Assembly (NCBI GenBank): GCA_963695505.1
Contig: CAVOGX010000022.1
Span: 11,312 to 75,311, forward strand
DNA from: JACSRF01 sp963695505
GTDB taxonomy: Bacteria; Chloroflexota; Anaerolineae; Promineifilales; Promineifilaceae
Direction: 5' to 3'
Length of the DNA: 64,000 bases
The translations under genes and the position numbers were made by a program. Below are positions 9,055 to 17,579 of the stretch, in pieces. Under the pieces are notes generated by a model. That model was not told the DNA's origin and made no database searches. It worked only from the letters and a program-made list of their open reading frames with translations. The number at the start of each line of letters is the position of its first letter. Within the stretch, counting starts at the first letter, position 1.

Positions 9055-9867
9055 ATGTTTACTCAAATCCGCGCAACGACTACAAAATATGGGGCCATTA
9101 CGCTGACAAATTTGCAGAATCAGTTGGCTTACGCTTGGGATGCAATCAGCCGTTCGGTGCTGATTGTGATGTTTATGTTCATTTTTGTGCAGTTGTGGAC
9201 GGCCGTTTACGAAACGCGCCAATCGCCAGAAATTGCCGGGCTGACCCTGGCCAATACCATCTGGTATTTCTTGCTGGCCGAGGTGGTGGAGCTGGGCAAG
9301 TTCCGTCATGACCAGGTAATTTCGGATGAGGTGAAGGATGGTTCTATCGCTTACACGCTGGTACGGCCGTATAACTACCTGCTCTATCACTTTGCCAACG
9401 GGCTGGGGGAAACGGCCGTGAAAATGGTCCTTATCTTCTTGTTGGGCGCGCCTGTGGCCATTTACTATGCCGGACTGCCCACGGTCAATTTGCTTTATCT
9501 GCCGCTGGTGTTGTTGGTCATGGGGCTGGGGCTGGTCATCGACTTTTGCATGGCCAGCATGATTGGTCTGATGGCCTTTGTGATGGAAGATACCTTTTCA
9601 CTGCGGCTCATCTACCAGAAACTCATATTCATATTAGGCGGCTTACTGATTCCTGTGGACTTTTTGCCGGATTGGTTGGAGCGCATTGCCCGCCTGCTGC
9701 CCTTTAGCCTGACCACCTATGCCCCGGCCAGGCTGTTTGTGACCTTTGAATGGGAGCTTTTTAGACAGATTTTACCGCTGCAATTACTTTGGCTGGCAGT
9801 TTTGGCCTTGCTGCTGTTTGCCCAATACCGTTGGGCAGCGCAGCGGCTGGCGGTGAACGGCGGGTGA
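9055..9867 (+). CDS. ABC-2 type permease subunit 1
   Basis: A 270-residue integral membrane protein with about six hydrophobic segments. It has the layout of the ABC-2 family that pairs with the preceding ATPase: a first helix after a short amphipathic N-terminus, RPYNYLLYHFANGLGE in the first cytoplasmic loop, and a long C-terminal hydrophobic half. The intergenic stretch before it (8979-9054) is purine-rich then pyrimidine-rich and has no clear ribosome site. Palindrome copies occur at 9199, 9362 and 9411. Confidence 0.8.
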   Translation: MFTQIRATTTKYGAITLTNLQNQLAYAWDAISRSVLIVMFMFIFVQLWTAVYETRQSPEIAGLTLANTIWYFLLAEVVELGKFRHDQVISDEVKDGSIAYTLVRPYNYLLYHFANGLGETAVKMVLIFLLGAPVAIYYAGLPTVNLLYLPLVLLVMGLGLVIDFCMASMIGLMAFVMEDTFSLRLIYQKLIFILGGLLIPVDFLPDWLERIARLLPFSLTTYAPARLFVTFEWELFRQILPLQLLWLAVLALLLFAQYRWAAQRLAVNGG

Positions 9868-9918
9868 ACCAGTATTCAGTAATCAGCCTCTGAATACTGC
9901 ATACTGATAACTGGTTTT
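9868..9918 (+). repeat. Degenerate CAGTATTCAGT-type interspersed repeat
   Basis: The stretch is built from CAGTATTCAGTAATCAG-like words, with an inverted flank: ACCAGTAT near the start and ATAACTGGT near the end. A related block lies inside the GT39 gene at 43231-43294. Confidence 0.5.
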
Positions 9919-9929
9919 GGAGGTAGCAT

Positions 9930-10727
9930 ATGAAGCAGTTAAAGGCAGAACTAACCTTTTTACGAGCATTAACGGCCGTAAACCTCTCCTCGGCCATGGA
10001 ATACCGCGCCAGCTTCATCACCCAAATTTTGGGGATGTTCATCAATAACGGCATCTACTTTATCTTTTGGCTCATCTTCTTCCAGCAGTTTGGCGATGTG
10101 CGCGGATACCAGATGGATGACATCTACTTGCTTTTTGCCATTGTCGCTTTTGGCCATGGCATTGGCTACATGTTCGCCGCCAACACCGGGGCTAACCTGG
10201 CCTATCTCATTGCCCAGGGGCGGCTGGATTACTATTTGGTGCTGCCACGAAACCTGCTGGTGCACGTTATTTTCTCGCGCATGAGCGTGTCTACCATTGG
10301 CGACGTCAGTTTTGGGCTGGTAGCTTATCTCTTTACCGGTCGTTTTCACCCATTGGAGATTCTTTTATTCCTGGTGGCCAGTTTGTTGGCCGGGCTGGTA
10401 TTTGTCGGCTTTTTGCTCATTGTGGGGTCGCTGGCCTTTTTTATGGGCAATGCCCGCTACTTCAGCGCGCAAATGTCCAATGCGGTTTTGACGTTTTCAC
10501 TATACCCGAACACGTTATTTTCTGGCGCGGCTCGTTTATTGCTGTTTACGCTAATTCCAGCAGGGTTTATTGGTGCGGTTCCGGTGGAGGTGGTAAAGAA
10601 CCGCAATGGTTTACTGTTACTCGGATTAGTTGGCGCTGTTTTAGTGATGTGGGGCGTGGGAACGGCCGTGTTCTATGTTGGGCTTCGTCGTTACGAGTCC
10701 GGGAGTGCCCTAAATGTGAATATTTAA
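9930..10727 (+). CDS. ABC-2 type permease subunit 2
   Basis: A 265-residue membrane protein with about six hydrophobic segments, homologous in layout to the preceding subunit (SSAMEYRASFITQILGM at the start, then LPRNLLVHVIFSRM). A GGAGG site precedes the ATG by 5 bp. With the ATPase and the first permease it should form a heterodimeric ABC-2 exporter in the cytoplasmic membrane. The convergent pst operon ends 28 bp downstream. Confidence 0.82.
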   Translation: MKQLKAELTFLRALTAVNLSSAMEYRASFITQILGMFINNGIYFIFWLIFFQQFGDVRGYQMDDIYLLFAIVAFGHGIGYMFAANTGANLAYLIAQGRLDYYLVLPRNLLVHVIFSRMSVSTIGDVSFGLVAYLFTGRFHPLEILLFLVASLLAGLVFVGFLLIVGSLAFFMGNARYFSAQMSNAVLTFSLYPNTLFSGAARLLLFTLIPAGFIGAVPVEVVKNRNGLLLLGLVGAVLVMWGVGTAVFYVGLRRYESGSALNVNI

Positions 10728-10755
10728 AAGGTGGGGTGCAGCAGTAAAACTCTTT

Positions 10756-11511
10756 TTATCCCTGCCGACCGGTGATGTAAGATTCGGTAAGTTCCTTTTT
10801 GGGATTGGTAAATATATTGCCTGTCTCCCCAAATTCAATTAAGCGGCCTAACCAAAAGAAACCAGTCCAATCAGAGGCACGAGCAGCCTGCTGCATGTTG
10901 TGGGTAACAATCACAATGGTGTAATTTTCTGACAAGCGGCGCATCAGGTCTTCAATATGAAACGTAGCCACTGGGTCCAATGCTGAGCAAGGTTCATCCA
11001 TCAGGATGATCTCAGGTTGGACGGCAATTGCCCGGGCAATACACAACCGTTGCTGCTGCCCAGGATTAAGGTTCAATGCCGATTCGTGCAGCCTGTCCTG
11101 GACTTCGCCCCAAAGCACAGCTCCTTTGAGGCTTTCTACCACCAGGTCCTCAAGCTGGCTGCCATTGGCCATGCTTAAAACCCGTGGACCGAAAGCAACA
11201 TTGTTGTAAATACTCTGAGGAAAAGGGTTGGGTCTTTGAAAAACCATTCCTACGCGGTGTCGCAGATCCACGACATCCACGTCGTCATCGTAAATATTCT
11301 TTCCATCTAGCAGAATCTTTCCTTCTGCCCGAGTTCCTGAAATGGTTTCATTCATGCGGTTTAGCGAGCGCAAGAACGTGGATTTACCACACCCTGAAGG
11401 GCCTATGAGTGCGGTAATTTGGTTTGTGCGAATCGGCAAATTCAGGTCAATTAGCGCCTGAAAATCTCCATAAAAAAAATTAAATTTCTGAACCTCAATT
11501 TTGTTATCCAT
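10756..11511 (-). CDS. pstB: Phosphate ABC transporter ATPase PstB, altered signature
   Basis: A 251-residue PstB. Walker A (GPSGCGKST), Q-loop (MVFQRPNPFP), Walker B with catalytic Glu (ILMDEPCSALDP, Glu173) and H-loop (VTHNMQQAARASD) are canonical. The ABC signature LSGGQ is replaced by LNPGQ at 148-152. It begins 5 bp after the stop of a second PstB-like gene, which has the opposite defects. The two probably form a heterodimer driving PstC/PstA of the same operon. It is the last gene of the leftward operon. Confidence 0.92.
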   Translation of the reverse strand: MDNKIEVQKFNFFYGDFQALIDLNLPIRTNQITALIGPSGCGKSTFLRSLNRMNETISGTRAEGKILLDGKNIYDDDVDVVDLRHRVGMVFQRPNPFPQSIYNNVAFGPRVLSMANGSQLEDLVVESLKGAVLWGEVQDRLHESALNLNPGQQQRLCIARAIAVQPEIILMDEPCSALDPVATFHIEDLMRRLSENYTIVIVTHNMQQAARASDWTGFFWLGRLIEFGETGNIFTNPKKELTESYITGRQG

Positions 11512-11516
11512 AAAGG

Positions 11517-12275
11517 CTATCCAAAACGCCCCGTGACGTAATCTTCAGTTCGTTTGTCTTTAGGGTTCACAAATATACGAGTTTGGTCCCCAACTTCGAT
11601 AATTTCGCCATCAAGAATAAAGGCAGCCTGATCGGTTACCCTTGCTGCCTGCTGCACACTATGTGGCACCATAATGATGGTATATTCTTGCTTCAATTCA
11701 TAAAGAGATTGCTCTACCAACGCCGTTGAAATAGGGTCTAATCCAGACGTGGGATTGTCTAACAAAATAATTTCTGGTTTCAGGGCTAGGCTCCGGGCAA
11801 TACACAACCGCTGCTTTTGCCCCCCAGATAATGCGAAGGCAGAATCGTGCAAGCGGTCTTTAACTTCATCCCAAAGAGCGGCTTGCCGCAAGGAGATTTC
11901 CACCCTTTCATCTAGTGTTTGTGAGTCTTTAATGCCAGCCATACGCAAACCATAAACGAGGTTTTCAAATATTGACCCCGGCAGTGGGGTAGGAATGGCA
12001 AATACCATGCTTATTCTCCGGCGAAGTTCAAATACGTTAATGCTGCGGGAGAATATGTCTTGACCATCGACCTGAATATTCCCATCTCGCCGGGCATCAG
12101 GTAGTAGGTCGGATAGGCGGTTGAGAAGTCTGAGCAACGTACTTTTGCCGCTGCGAGAAGGACCAAAAATGACAAATATCTGGTTGGGTTGAATCTGGAG
12201 GTTAACGTTACGCAGTGCCTGCGTACCATCGCCGTAGGTGAAAGAAAGATGCTCGATGCTTAATTTAGCGGGCAT
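11517..12275 (-). CDS. Divergent PstB paralogue with defective catalytic site
   Basis: A 252-residue PstB-family ATPase. Walker A is GPSRSGKST and the signature LSGGQ (149-153) is intact. The Walker B catalytic glutamate is Asn174 (LLDNPTSGLDP). The Q-loop glutamine is Ala93 (MVFAIPTPLP). The H-loop reads VPHS, keeping the His. Such a subunit alone should hydrolyse ATP poorly. Paired with the adjacent PstB, it would supply the good signature to that subunit's good Walker site. It lies between pstA and pstB in the leftward operon with short gaps (16 and 5 bp). Confidence 0.88.
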   Translation of the reverse strand: MPAKLSIEHLSFTYGDGTQALRNVNLQIQPNQIFVIFGPSRSGKSTLLRLLNRLSDLLPDARRDGNIQVDGQDIFSRSINVFELRRRISMVFAIPTPLPGSIFENLVYGLRMAGIKDSQTLDERVEISLRQAALWDEVKDRLHDSAFALSGGQKQRLCIARSLALKPEIILLDNPTSGLDPISTALVEQSLYELKQEYTIIMVPHSVQQAARVTDQAAFILDGEIIEVGDQTRIFVNPKDKRTEDYVTGRFG

Positions 12276-12291
12276 GATTAATTTCTGAAGG

Positions 12292-13138
12292 TTACCACTG
12301 CCGCCGCCGCCTCATAATTGAGCGTAGAACGGTGGCTGTGAGAGTGAGCGATAAAACGATCAGCAGTAATACCAGTGCGGTGCCATATTGGATTTGCAAA
12401 GGCATTCCCGGAACCTGAGTAGAGATGACATAGAGGTGGTAAGGTAAAGCCATGGATTGATCAAATATGGATTTAGGAAGCTCTGGCAAATAAAAAGCGG
12501 CAACAGTGAATAAAATGGGCGCTGTTTCACCGGCTGCGCGGCTGAGCCCCAAGATGATGCCGGTGATGATTCCAGGAAGGGCATGGGGCAACACTTGACT
12601 GCGAATTGTCTGCCAACGGGTTGCGCCTAAGCTAAGGCTGACGATGCGAAACTCTTGGGGAACAGAAAGAATGGCCTCTTCGGCGGTGCTGATGATGACT
12701 GGCAGCGTCATGATGCCAAGGGTCAGAGAGCCAGCCAGAATAGAAGTCCCAAAGTTTAGAAAGAGGACAAACGCGCCCAGGCCAAAGAGACCGTAAACGA
12801 TGGAGGGAATCCCGGCAAGATTGACGATGGCGAGCCTAATGATGCGGGTGAATTTGTTGTCTGCAGCATACTCAGCAAGATAAATGGCGGCACCAATGCC
12901 TAGTGGTATGGCGGCAACGGCCGTTCCCAAGGTGAGGAAAAGTGTTCCCAAAATAGCGGGTAATAGCCCCCCTTCGGTCATGCCATTACGCGGCGGTTGC
13001 GTCAAAAATTCCCAATTCAGGGCGCCCAATCCCCTGGACAAAAATAAAAAGCAGAACCAGGAAAACCGGCAAAATGACGATGAAAGCCACGCCAGTAATA
13101 ATGGCTGACGCTAATTTTTGAGATTGCTGCCGGGTCAT
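12292..13138 (-). CDS. pstA: Phosphate ABC transporter permease PstA, one frameshift
   Basis: An inner-membrane permease subunit. From the ATG at 13138 the first frame encodes TRQQSQKLASAIITGVAF and TM1, up to QGIG. One base too many in the GGATTGGGCG stretch (about 13020-13028) shifts into the frame of the remaining five helices. That part includes GAAIYLAEYAADN, NLAGIPSIVYGLFG and the EAA-type loop SLGATRWQTIRSQVLPHALPGI. The start overlaps the pstC stop as ATGA, indicating translational coupling. Compared with the second PstA (17579-19796) it has no inserted domain. Confidence 0.9.
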
Positions 13139-14085
13139 AGCTGTGCTCCTCGCCGGCTGCGGCCGCCACCCCCGACAAACCGTGTGGCCAAAGAATTGAC
13201 AATAAAGGTAATTATAAAGAGCACAATCCCAATGCCAAAAAGGACGTTGTAGTGCAGGCTGCCCTGAGCAACCTCACCCATTTCGGCAGCGATGGTAGCC
13301 GTCATGGTGCGCACCGGTTGGAAGATGAAACCGTCACTGAGGGATGGTATATTGGCCGCATTACCAGTGACCATCATCACGGCCATGGTTTCCCCAATCG
13401 CCCTTCCGATGCCTAACATGATGGCAATAACAATACCTGAGCGGGCGGCAGGCAGCACAACCCGCCAAATAGTTTGCCATTTGGTAGCACCAATAGCTAA
13501 TGCACCGTCACGGTATTCTTTGGGGACTGCATACAGGGCATCTTCCGTAATGCTGATAATGGTTGGCAAGGACATATACGCCAAAATGAGGGAGCCGGTG
13601 AAAGCTGTCAGGCCGGTTGGTGCGCCAAGATTTTGTACAATAGGCGCCAGGGCAACCCACCCCAAAAAGCCTAAAACGATGGAGGGAATACCGGCCAGCA
13701 CTTCGATGAGTGGCTTGAGGATTTCTCGCTGCCAGGGAGGGGCAAATTCACCCAGGTAAACGGCCGTAGTCAGACCGAGTGGTACAGCAATGAAAACAGC
13801 TCCAACGGTTACCAACAGCGACCCGATCAGGAGCGGCGTCAAACCATACAATTCTTCAATCGGATACCATCTTCGGCCAAAGAGAGTGGTTGTGGGCACC
13901 TCATAAAACATGGGTGCACCCTCTTTGACCAAAAAAATGAAAATGAGGGTGATGATGATGACAGCCGAGATGCCAGAGAATCCTATCAGACCTTCAATGA
14001 TGGTTTCTGGCCAGTTTCTCTCTCTGGTTTGTATGTGTGGTAAGGGCTTATCTTGTGTTTCCTGTGTGTTTTCGTAAGTAGCCAT
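13135..14085 (-). CDS. pstC: Phosphate ABC transporter permease PstC
   Basis: A permease subunit of the Pst importer, 316 residues from ATG 14085; a longer frame to 14130 runs back to the pstS end and is less likely. It has six hydrophobic segments, with GLTTAVYLGEFAPPW, VLAGIPSIVLGFLGW and the coupling loop AIGATKWQTIWRVVLPAARSGI. It lies 16 bp after pstS and overlaps pstA by 4 bp. Confidence 0.93.
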   Translation of the reverse strand: MATYENTQETQDKPLPHIQTRERNWPETIIEGLIGFSGISAVIIITLIFIFLVKEGAPMFYEVPTTTLFGRRWYPIEELYGLTPLLIGSLLVTVGAVFIAVPLGLTTAVYLGEFAPPWQREILKPLIEVLAGIPSIVLGFLGWVALAPIVQNLGAPTGLTAFTGSLILAYMSLPTIISITEDALYAVPKEYRDGALAIGATKWQTIWRVVLPAARSGIVIAIMLGIGRAIGETMAVMMVTGNAANIPSLSDGFIFQPVRTMTATIAAEMGEVAQGSLHYNVLFGIGIVLFIITFIVNSLATRFVGGGGRSRRGAQL

Positions 14086-14101
14086 GAGAGTACTCTTCAG
14101 C

Positions 14102-15079
14102 TTACTGTTGTGTGTCCGGTAAGGGAACAAAACCTAGCTCCGCGACAATCGCTTGGCCTGTAGGGCTTAAAATCCACCCTAGGTACTCGGCTAATGAACC
14201 TTGTGGTTCACCCGCAGTGTACATGAACAAGTTTCTTGCTAATGGATAAGCGCCGCTTGACGCAGTTTCTACTGTGGGCAATACAAAGGGGCTTTCTGCG
14301 TTAGCGGCAACGGCGAGCACTTTTTCATGGGCAGGATCAACGTACCCCAGCCCATCGTAGCCAATGGCGTTTGGGTTTCGCCGCAGTTCGCTGGTAATGC
14401 CTACGGAAGAGGGCATGAGTAAAGTTTGGGGAGCAAATATATCTGAGTTATCTGATTCCCCCTTGCGCACAACCTCTTCCAAAAAATAGACGTGGGTACC
14501 AGAGTTGGTCTCCCGGGAAAGCAGGACAATTTCTGCATCCTTCCCCCCAACGGCACTCCAATTGGTGATACGACCTGTGTAAATGTCTGCGAGCTGGTCA
14601 ATTGTCAGCTCATTAATCGGATTGTCTGGGTGGAGGATGACGGCCAACGCATCAATAGCTACGACATGCTCAACGGGTTCAATGCCATTGGCTTGCGCTT
14701 CCTCAATTTCACCCTCTTTCATGGCCCGGGAAGCATTGGCAATGTCAACGGTTCCATTGATTAATGCGGCGATGCCAGTGCCTGAGCCGCCACCGGTCAC
14801 GGCAATGGACACAGAGGGTTCCACTATGCGGTATGCCTCTGCCCAGGCCAGGGCGATGTTGACGAGGGTGTCTGACCCTTTGTTTTGGATGGCTTTTTGG
14901 TCTGTGGTGGAAACGGCCGTTTCATTACCACTCTCTGGCTCTTTATTGCAAGCTACCGCCACGAGAAGAATGGAAAACAAGAACAGCAATAAAAAAAGCT
15001 GTTTTAATGAATCACGTGGTGCGAAATTAATTGTTATCGCTCCCCGTTTCTGTGAATTACCACAAATAACTTTCTTCAT
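14102..15079 (-). CDS. pstS: Phosphate-binding lipoprotein PstS
   Basis: A 325-residue extracytoplasmic phosphate-binding protein. The N-terminus has a hydrophobic signal ending in a lipobox-like LVAVAC at about residue 44. Phosphate-site segments are KGSDTL, GGGSGTGIAALI, IANASRAMK and SRETNSGTHVYF. It is the first gene of the leftward pst operon and is transcribed away from the GTTAAC-repeat region. Confidence 0.93.
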   Translation of the reverse strand: MKKVICGNSQKRGAITINFAPRDSLKQLFLLLFLFSILLVAVACNKEPESGNETAVSTTDQKAIQNKGSDTLVNIALAWAEAYRIVEPSVSIAVTGGGSGTGIAALINGTVDIANASRAMKEGEIEEAQANGIEPVEHVVAIDALAVILHPDNPINELTIDQLADIYTGRITNWSAVGGKDAEIVLLSRETNSGTHVYFLEEVVRKGESDNSDIFAPQTLLMPSSVGITSELRRNPNAIGYDGLGYVDPAHEKVLAVAANAESPFVLPTVETASSGAYPLARNLFMYTAGEPQGSLAEYLGWILSPTGQAIVAELGFVPLPDTQQ

Positions 15080-15135
15080 TATTGTTTCGATGATGCCCTA
15101 AAAATACCTTGAGCATTGTACTGGACAGGGGAAAT

Positions 15136-15313
15136 GTTAACAAACCTTTGTTGTTAACGTTTTGTTAACAACCTCTAAGATGACGACGTTAACAAAAAAA
15201 CCTCCTGACTCTGGGAATGTTAAACAACTGTTTACTAAACCATTACAGCACCTTAACAGATTGCGCCTTCATCGTTAAAGATTGGCCGGTAAACTCCTCA
15301 CAGTTAAATTAAC
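15136..15313. promoter_or_regulatory. GTTAAC repeat cluster (putative Pho boxes) between divergent pst operons
   Basis: The 313-bp gap between two divergent pstS genes holds GTTAAC at 15136, 15153, 15164 and 15188. It also holds GTTAAA at 15219 and 15274, CTTAAC at 15252 and GTTAAATTAAC at 15303. The pair at 15153/15164 has the 11-bp phase typical of PhoB/PhoP sites. GTTAAC is self-complementary, so the sites can serve both directions. I infer phosphate-starvation control by an OmpR-type regulator. Confidence 0.6.
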
Positions 15314-15325
15314 AACGGAGAAAAT

Positions 15326-15357
15326 GCGTAGTCCTTCAGGCTGCGCGTTATTTTTTC
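15326..15357 (+). terminator. Terminator-like hairpin in the pstS leader
   Basis: GCGTAG pairs with CTGCGC, with CC/GG continuing inside (15326-15346), followed by GTTATTTTTT. It sits about 35 bp before the pstS start, so it could attenuate the rightward operon or end a short divergent-region transcript. A short frame starting at 15324 also overlaps it. Confidence 0.4.
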
Positions 15358-15391
15358 CAGGTCAATTGCAACACAGTGAGGAGAAAAATTC

Positions 15392-16450
15392 ATGCAAAAG
15401 TACATCATTGCTTTATTCCTATTATTAACAATTAGTATGGCAGCATGCGGGGGCAACACGAACGAACCGCAGTTGATAACTGAAACAATTCAGGTCACCC
15501 GGGCTGTTGAACAAGCTGGAAACGGCACAGAAGCTGAAGATACAACAGATGGCATTTCGGAAACGGCCGTTGTATCAGGTGAATCAACAACTTTACCGGC
15601 AGTCGATCCCTTGTCAATTAGTGGAGACATCGTCACGGCCGGCAGTTCTACGGTTTTCCCGTTGGCGGAGAGGATGGCAGAACGTTTTGAGGATGAAGGA
15701 TACGCCGGAACCATCACCATTGACAGCATCGGCAGCGGTGCTGGATTCGAGCGCTTCTGCGTGGCCGGAGAGAGCGACGTGGCAAATGCCAGCCGCCCAA
15801 TTCGGGACAGCGAAATTGAGAGCTGCCTGGCCATTGGCCGCGACCCAATCGAATTCCGCATTGGCACGGATGCCCTGGCGGTGGTGGTGAGTGCGGAAAA
15901 CGACTTCGTGTCAAATGTGACTCTAGAACAGTTAGCGGTCATCTTCTCCACGGCCGAAACCTGGGCTGACGTTGATCCCTCCTGGCCAGCCGAGTCCATC
16001 TTACGCTACATTCCGGGCACGGACAGCGGTACCTTCGACTACTTTGTCGAGGAAGTGTTCGATGAAGATCAGAACCCGATTTTGGCAGCTTCCAATCTGG
16101 AACTAAGCGAGGATGATAACGTGCTGGTGCAGGGTATCCTGGGCAGCCCCTATGCCGTCGGTTTCTTTGGTTATGCCTATTACTCCGAAAATGCCAATAC
16201 ACTGAAAATTCTGGCTATCGAGGGCGTGGAAGCTAATACTGGCAACGTAGATAACAATTCTTATCCATTAGCCCGCCCGCTATTCATGTACAGTACAACC
16301 AACATTATGCAGGAGAAACCACAGGTTTCAGCGTACCTGAACTTTGTACTGACTTACGTGAATGAAGAGGTAGTGGATGTGGGGTATTTCCCGGCTAGTA
16401 CGGAGGCTTTAAACCAGGCTAAAACCGCTTGGTTGAATGCCAACAACTAA
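15392..16450 (+). CDS. pstS: Phosphate-binding lipoprotein PstS (second operon)
   Basis: A 352-residue solute-binding protein with a clean lipoprotein signal (LLTISMAAC, Cys at ~19) and a Thr/Glu-rich linker to about residue 75. Binding-site segments are TAGSSTVFPLAERM, SIGSGAGFERF, NASRPIRDSE, IGTDALAVVV and PGTDSGTFDYF. The C-terminal lobe has GFFGYAYYSENANTLK and YPLARPLFMYS. These same blocks recur, in swapped order, inside the downstream PstA. GTGAGGAG precedes the ATG. Confidence 0.93.
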   Translation: MQKYIIALFLLLTISMAACGGNTNEPQLITETIQVTRAVEQAGNGTEAEDTTDGISETAVVSGESTTLPAVDPLSISGDIVTAGSSTVFPLAERMAERFEDEGYAGTITIDSIGSGAGFERFCVAGESDVANASRPIRDSEIESCLAIGRDPIEFRIGTDALAVVVSAENDFVSNVTLEQLAVIFSTAETWADVDPSWPAESILRYIPGTDSGTFDYFVEEVFDEDQNPILAASNLELSEDDNVLVQGILGSPYAVGFFGYAYYSENANTLKILAIEGVEANTGNVDNNSYPLARPLFMYSTTNIMQEKPQVSAYLNFVLTYVNEEVVDVGYFPASTEALNQAKTAWLNANN

Positions 16451-16580
16451 AAGCCAACACACTTGGAAAACCATTCAACCAAACATTCTGTCAAAATTGA
16501 AATAGAAGGATTTGGAGAGGGAAATTAACCCTCTCCATTTCCATGTCTAGGCATTAGGTGGGAAGTTGAGGAGCAAATTA

Positions 16581-17579
16581 ATGGGTAATGCAGTGCTTTC
16601 TAAAAACGCAGAAAGGGCCGTAAACAAAGATCCCCTTACCGTAGACTTGTCTAAGCGTCCCAAAATAGGCGAAATTTTTATACAAGGATTTCTTTTTTTT
16701 TGTGGGGCCATTTCCATTCTAACAACTATTGGGATTGTGTATGAATTAGGAAAAGAGGCACTTCTGTTTTTTGGTACAGAAGGGGTCACTTTTGGTGAGT
16801 TTCTAACCGGCTCGAAATGGCAGCCAGCAATTGGACAATTCGGGATTTGGTCTTTAATGTTAGCCACCTTGGTGACAAGTGCAATAGCAATGTTAGTGGC
16901 TTTGCCTTTGGGTCTAATGACCGCGATTTACTTGAGTGAGTATGCTTCAGCACGGGCGCGAAACACATTGAAGCCTATCTTGGAGGTGCTGGCCGGCGTC
17001 CCCACGGTGGTTTACGGTTATTTCGCTTTAACGTTTATGACGCCTTTGCTGCGCTCGATTTTTGGCGATGGGATCGTGCAGATTTTTAATACTGCCTCGG
17101 CGGGCATTGTGGTAGGGATTTTGATTATTCCACTGGTAAGCTCGATGAGTGAGGATGCTTTGCACGCAGTGCCACAGTCTTTGCGCAATGCGGCTTACGG
17201 TTTGGGGGCGACGAAACTGGAAACGGCCGTTAAAGTTGTTCTGCCCGCAGCACTTTCGGGAATTACGGCCGCTTTTGTTGTTGCCATTTCCCGGGCCATT
17301 GGTGAAACCATGGTTGTGGCCATTGCCGCAGGGGCGGGGCCGCGTAACTTTGAGTGGAACCAGATCTTTACCGATTTCTCGGCCACTCCCTTTAACCCCT
17401 TTACGTCAGCCGAGACCATGACTGGACATATTGTGCGGATCAGCGGCGGCGACCTGAGTTACGACTCGATAGACTACAACAGCATATTTGCGATTGGCCT
17501 GATGCTTTTCGCCATTACCTTCAGTCTGAACTTGCTTAGCCGGCGGATTGTGGCTCGTTTCCGGGAGGTGTATGAATAA
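16581..17579 (+). CDS. pstC: Phosphate ABC transporter permease PstC (second operon)
   Basis: A 332-residue permease from ATG 16581, which follows GAGGAG. It has six hydrophobic segments, with GLMTAIYLSEYASARARN, LEVLAGVPTVVYGYFAL and coupling loop GLGATKLETAVKVVLPAALSGI. The stop TAA overlaps the start of the next gene (TAATG), so pstC and pstA are coupled. Confidence 0.93.
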   Translation: MGNAVLSKNAERAVNKDPLTVDLSKRPKIGEIFIQGFLFFCGAISILTTIGIVYELGKEALLFFGTEGVTFGEFLTGSKWQPAIGQFGIWSLMLATLVTSAIAMLVALPLGLMTAIYLSEYASARARNTLKPILEVLAGVPTVVYGYFALTFMTPLLRSIFGDGIVQIFNTASAGIVVGILIIPLVSSMSEDALHAVPQSLRNAAYGLGATKLETAVKVVLPAALSGITAAFVVAISRAIGETMVVAIAAGAGPRNFEWNQIFTDFSATPFNPFTSAETMTGHIVRISGGDLSYDSIDYNSIFAIGLMLFAITFSLNLLSRRIVARFREVYE

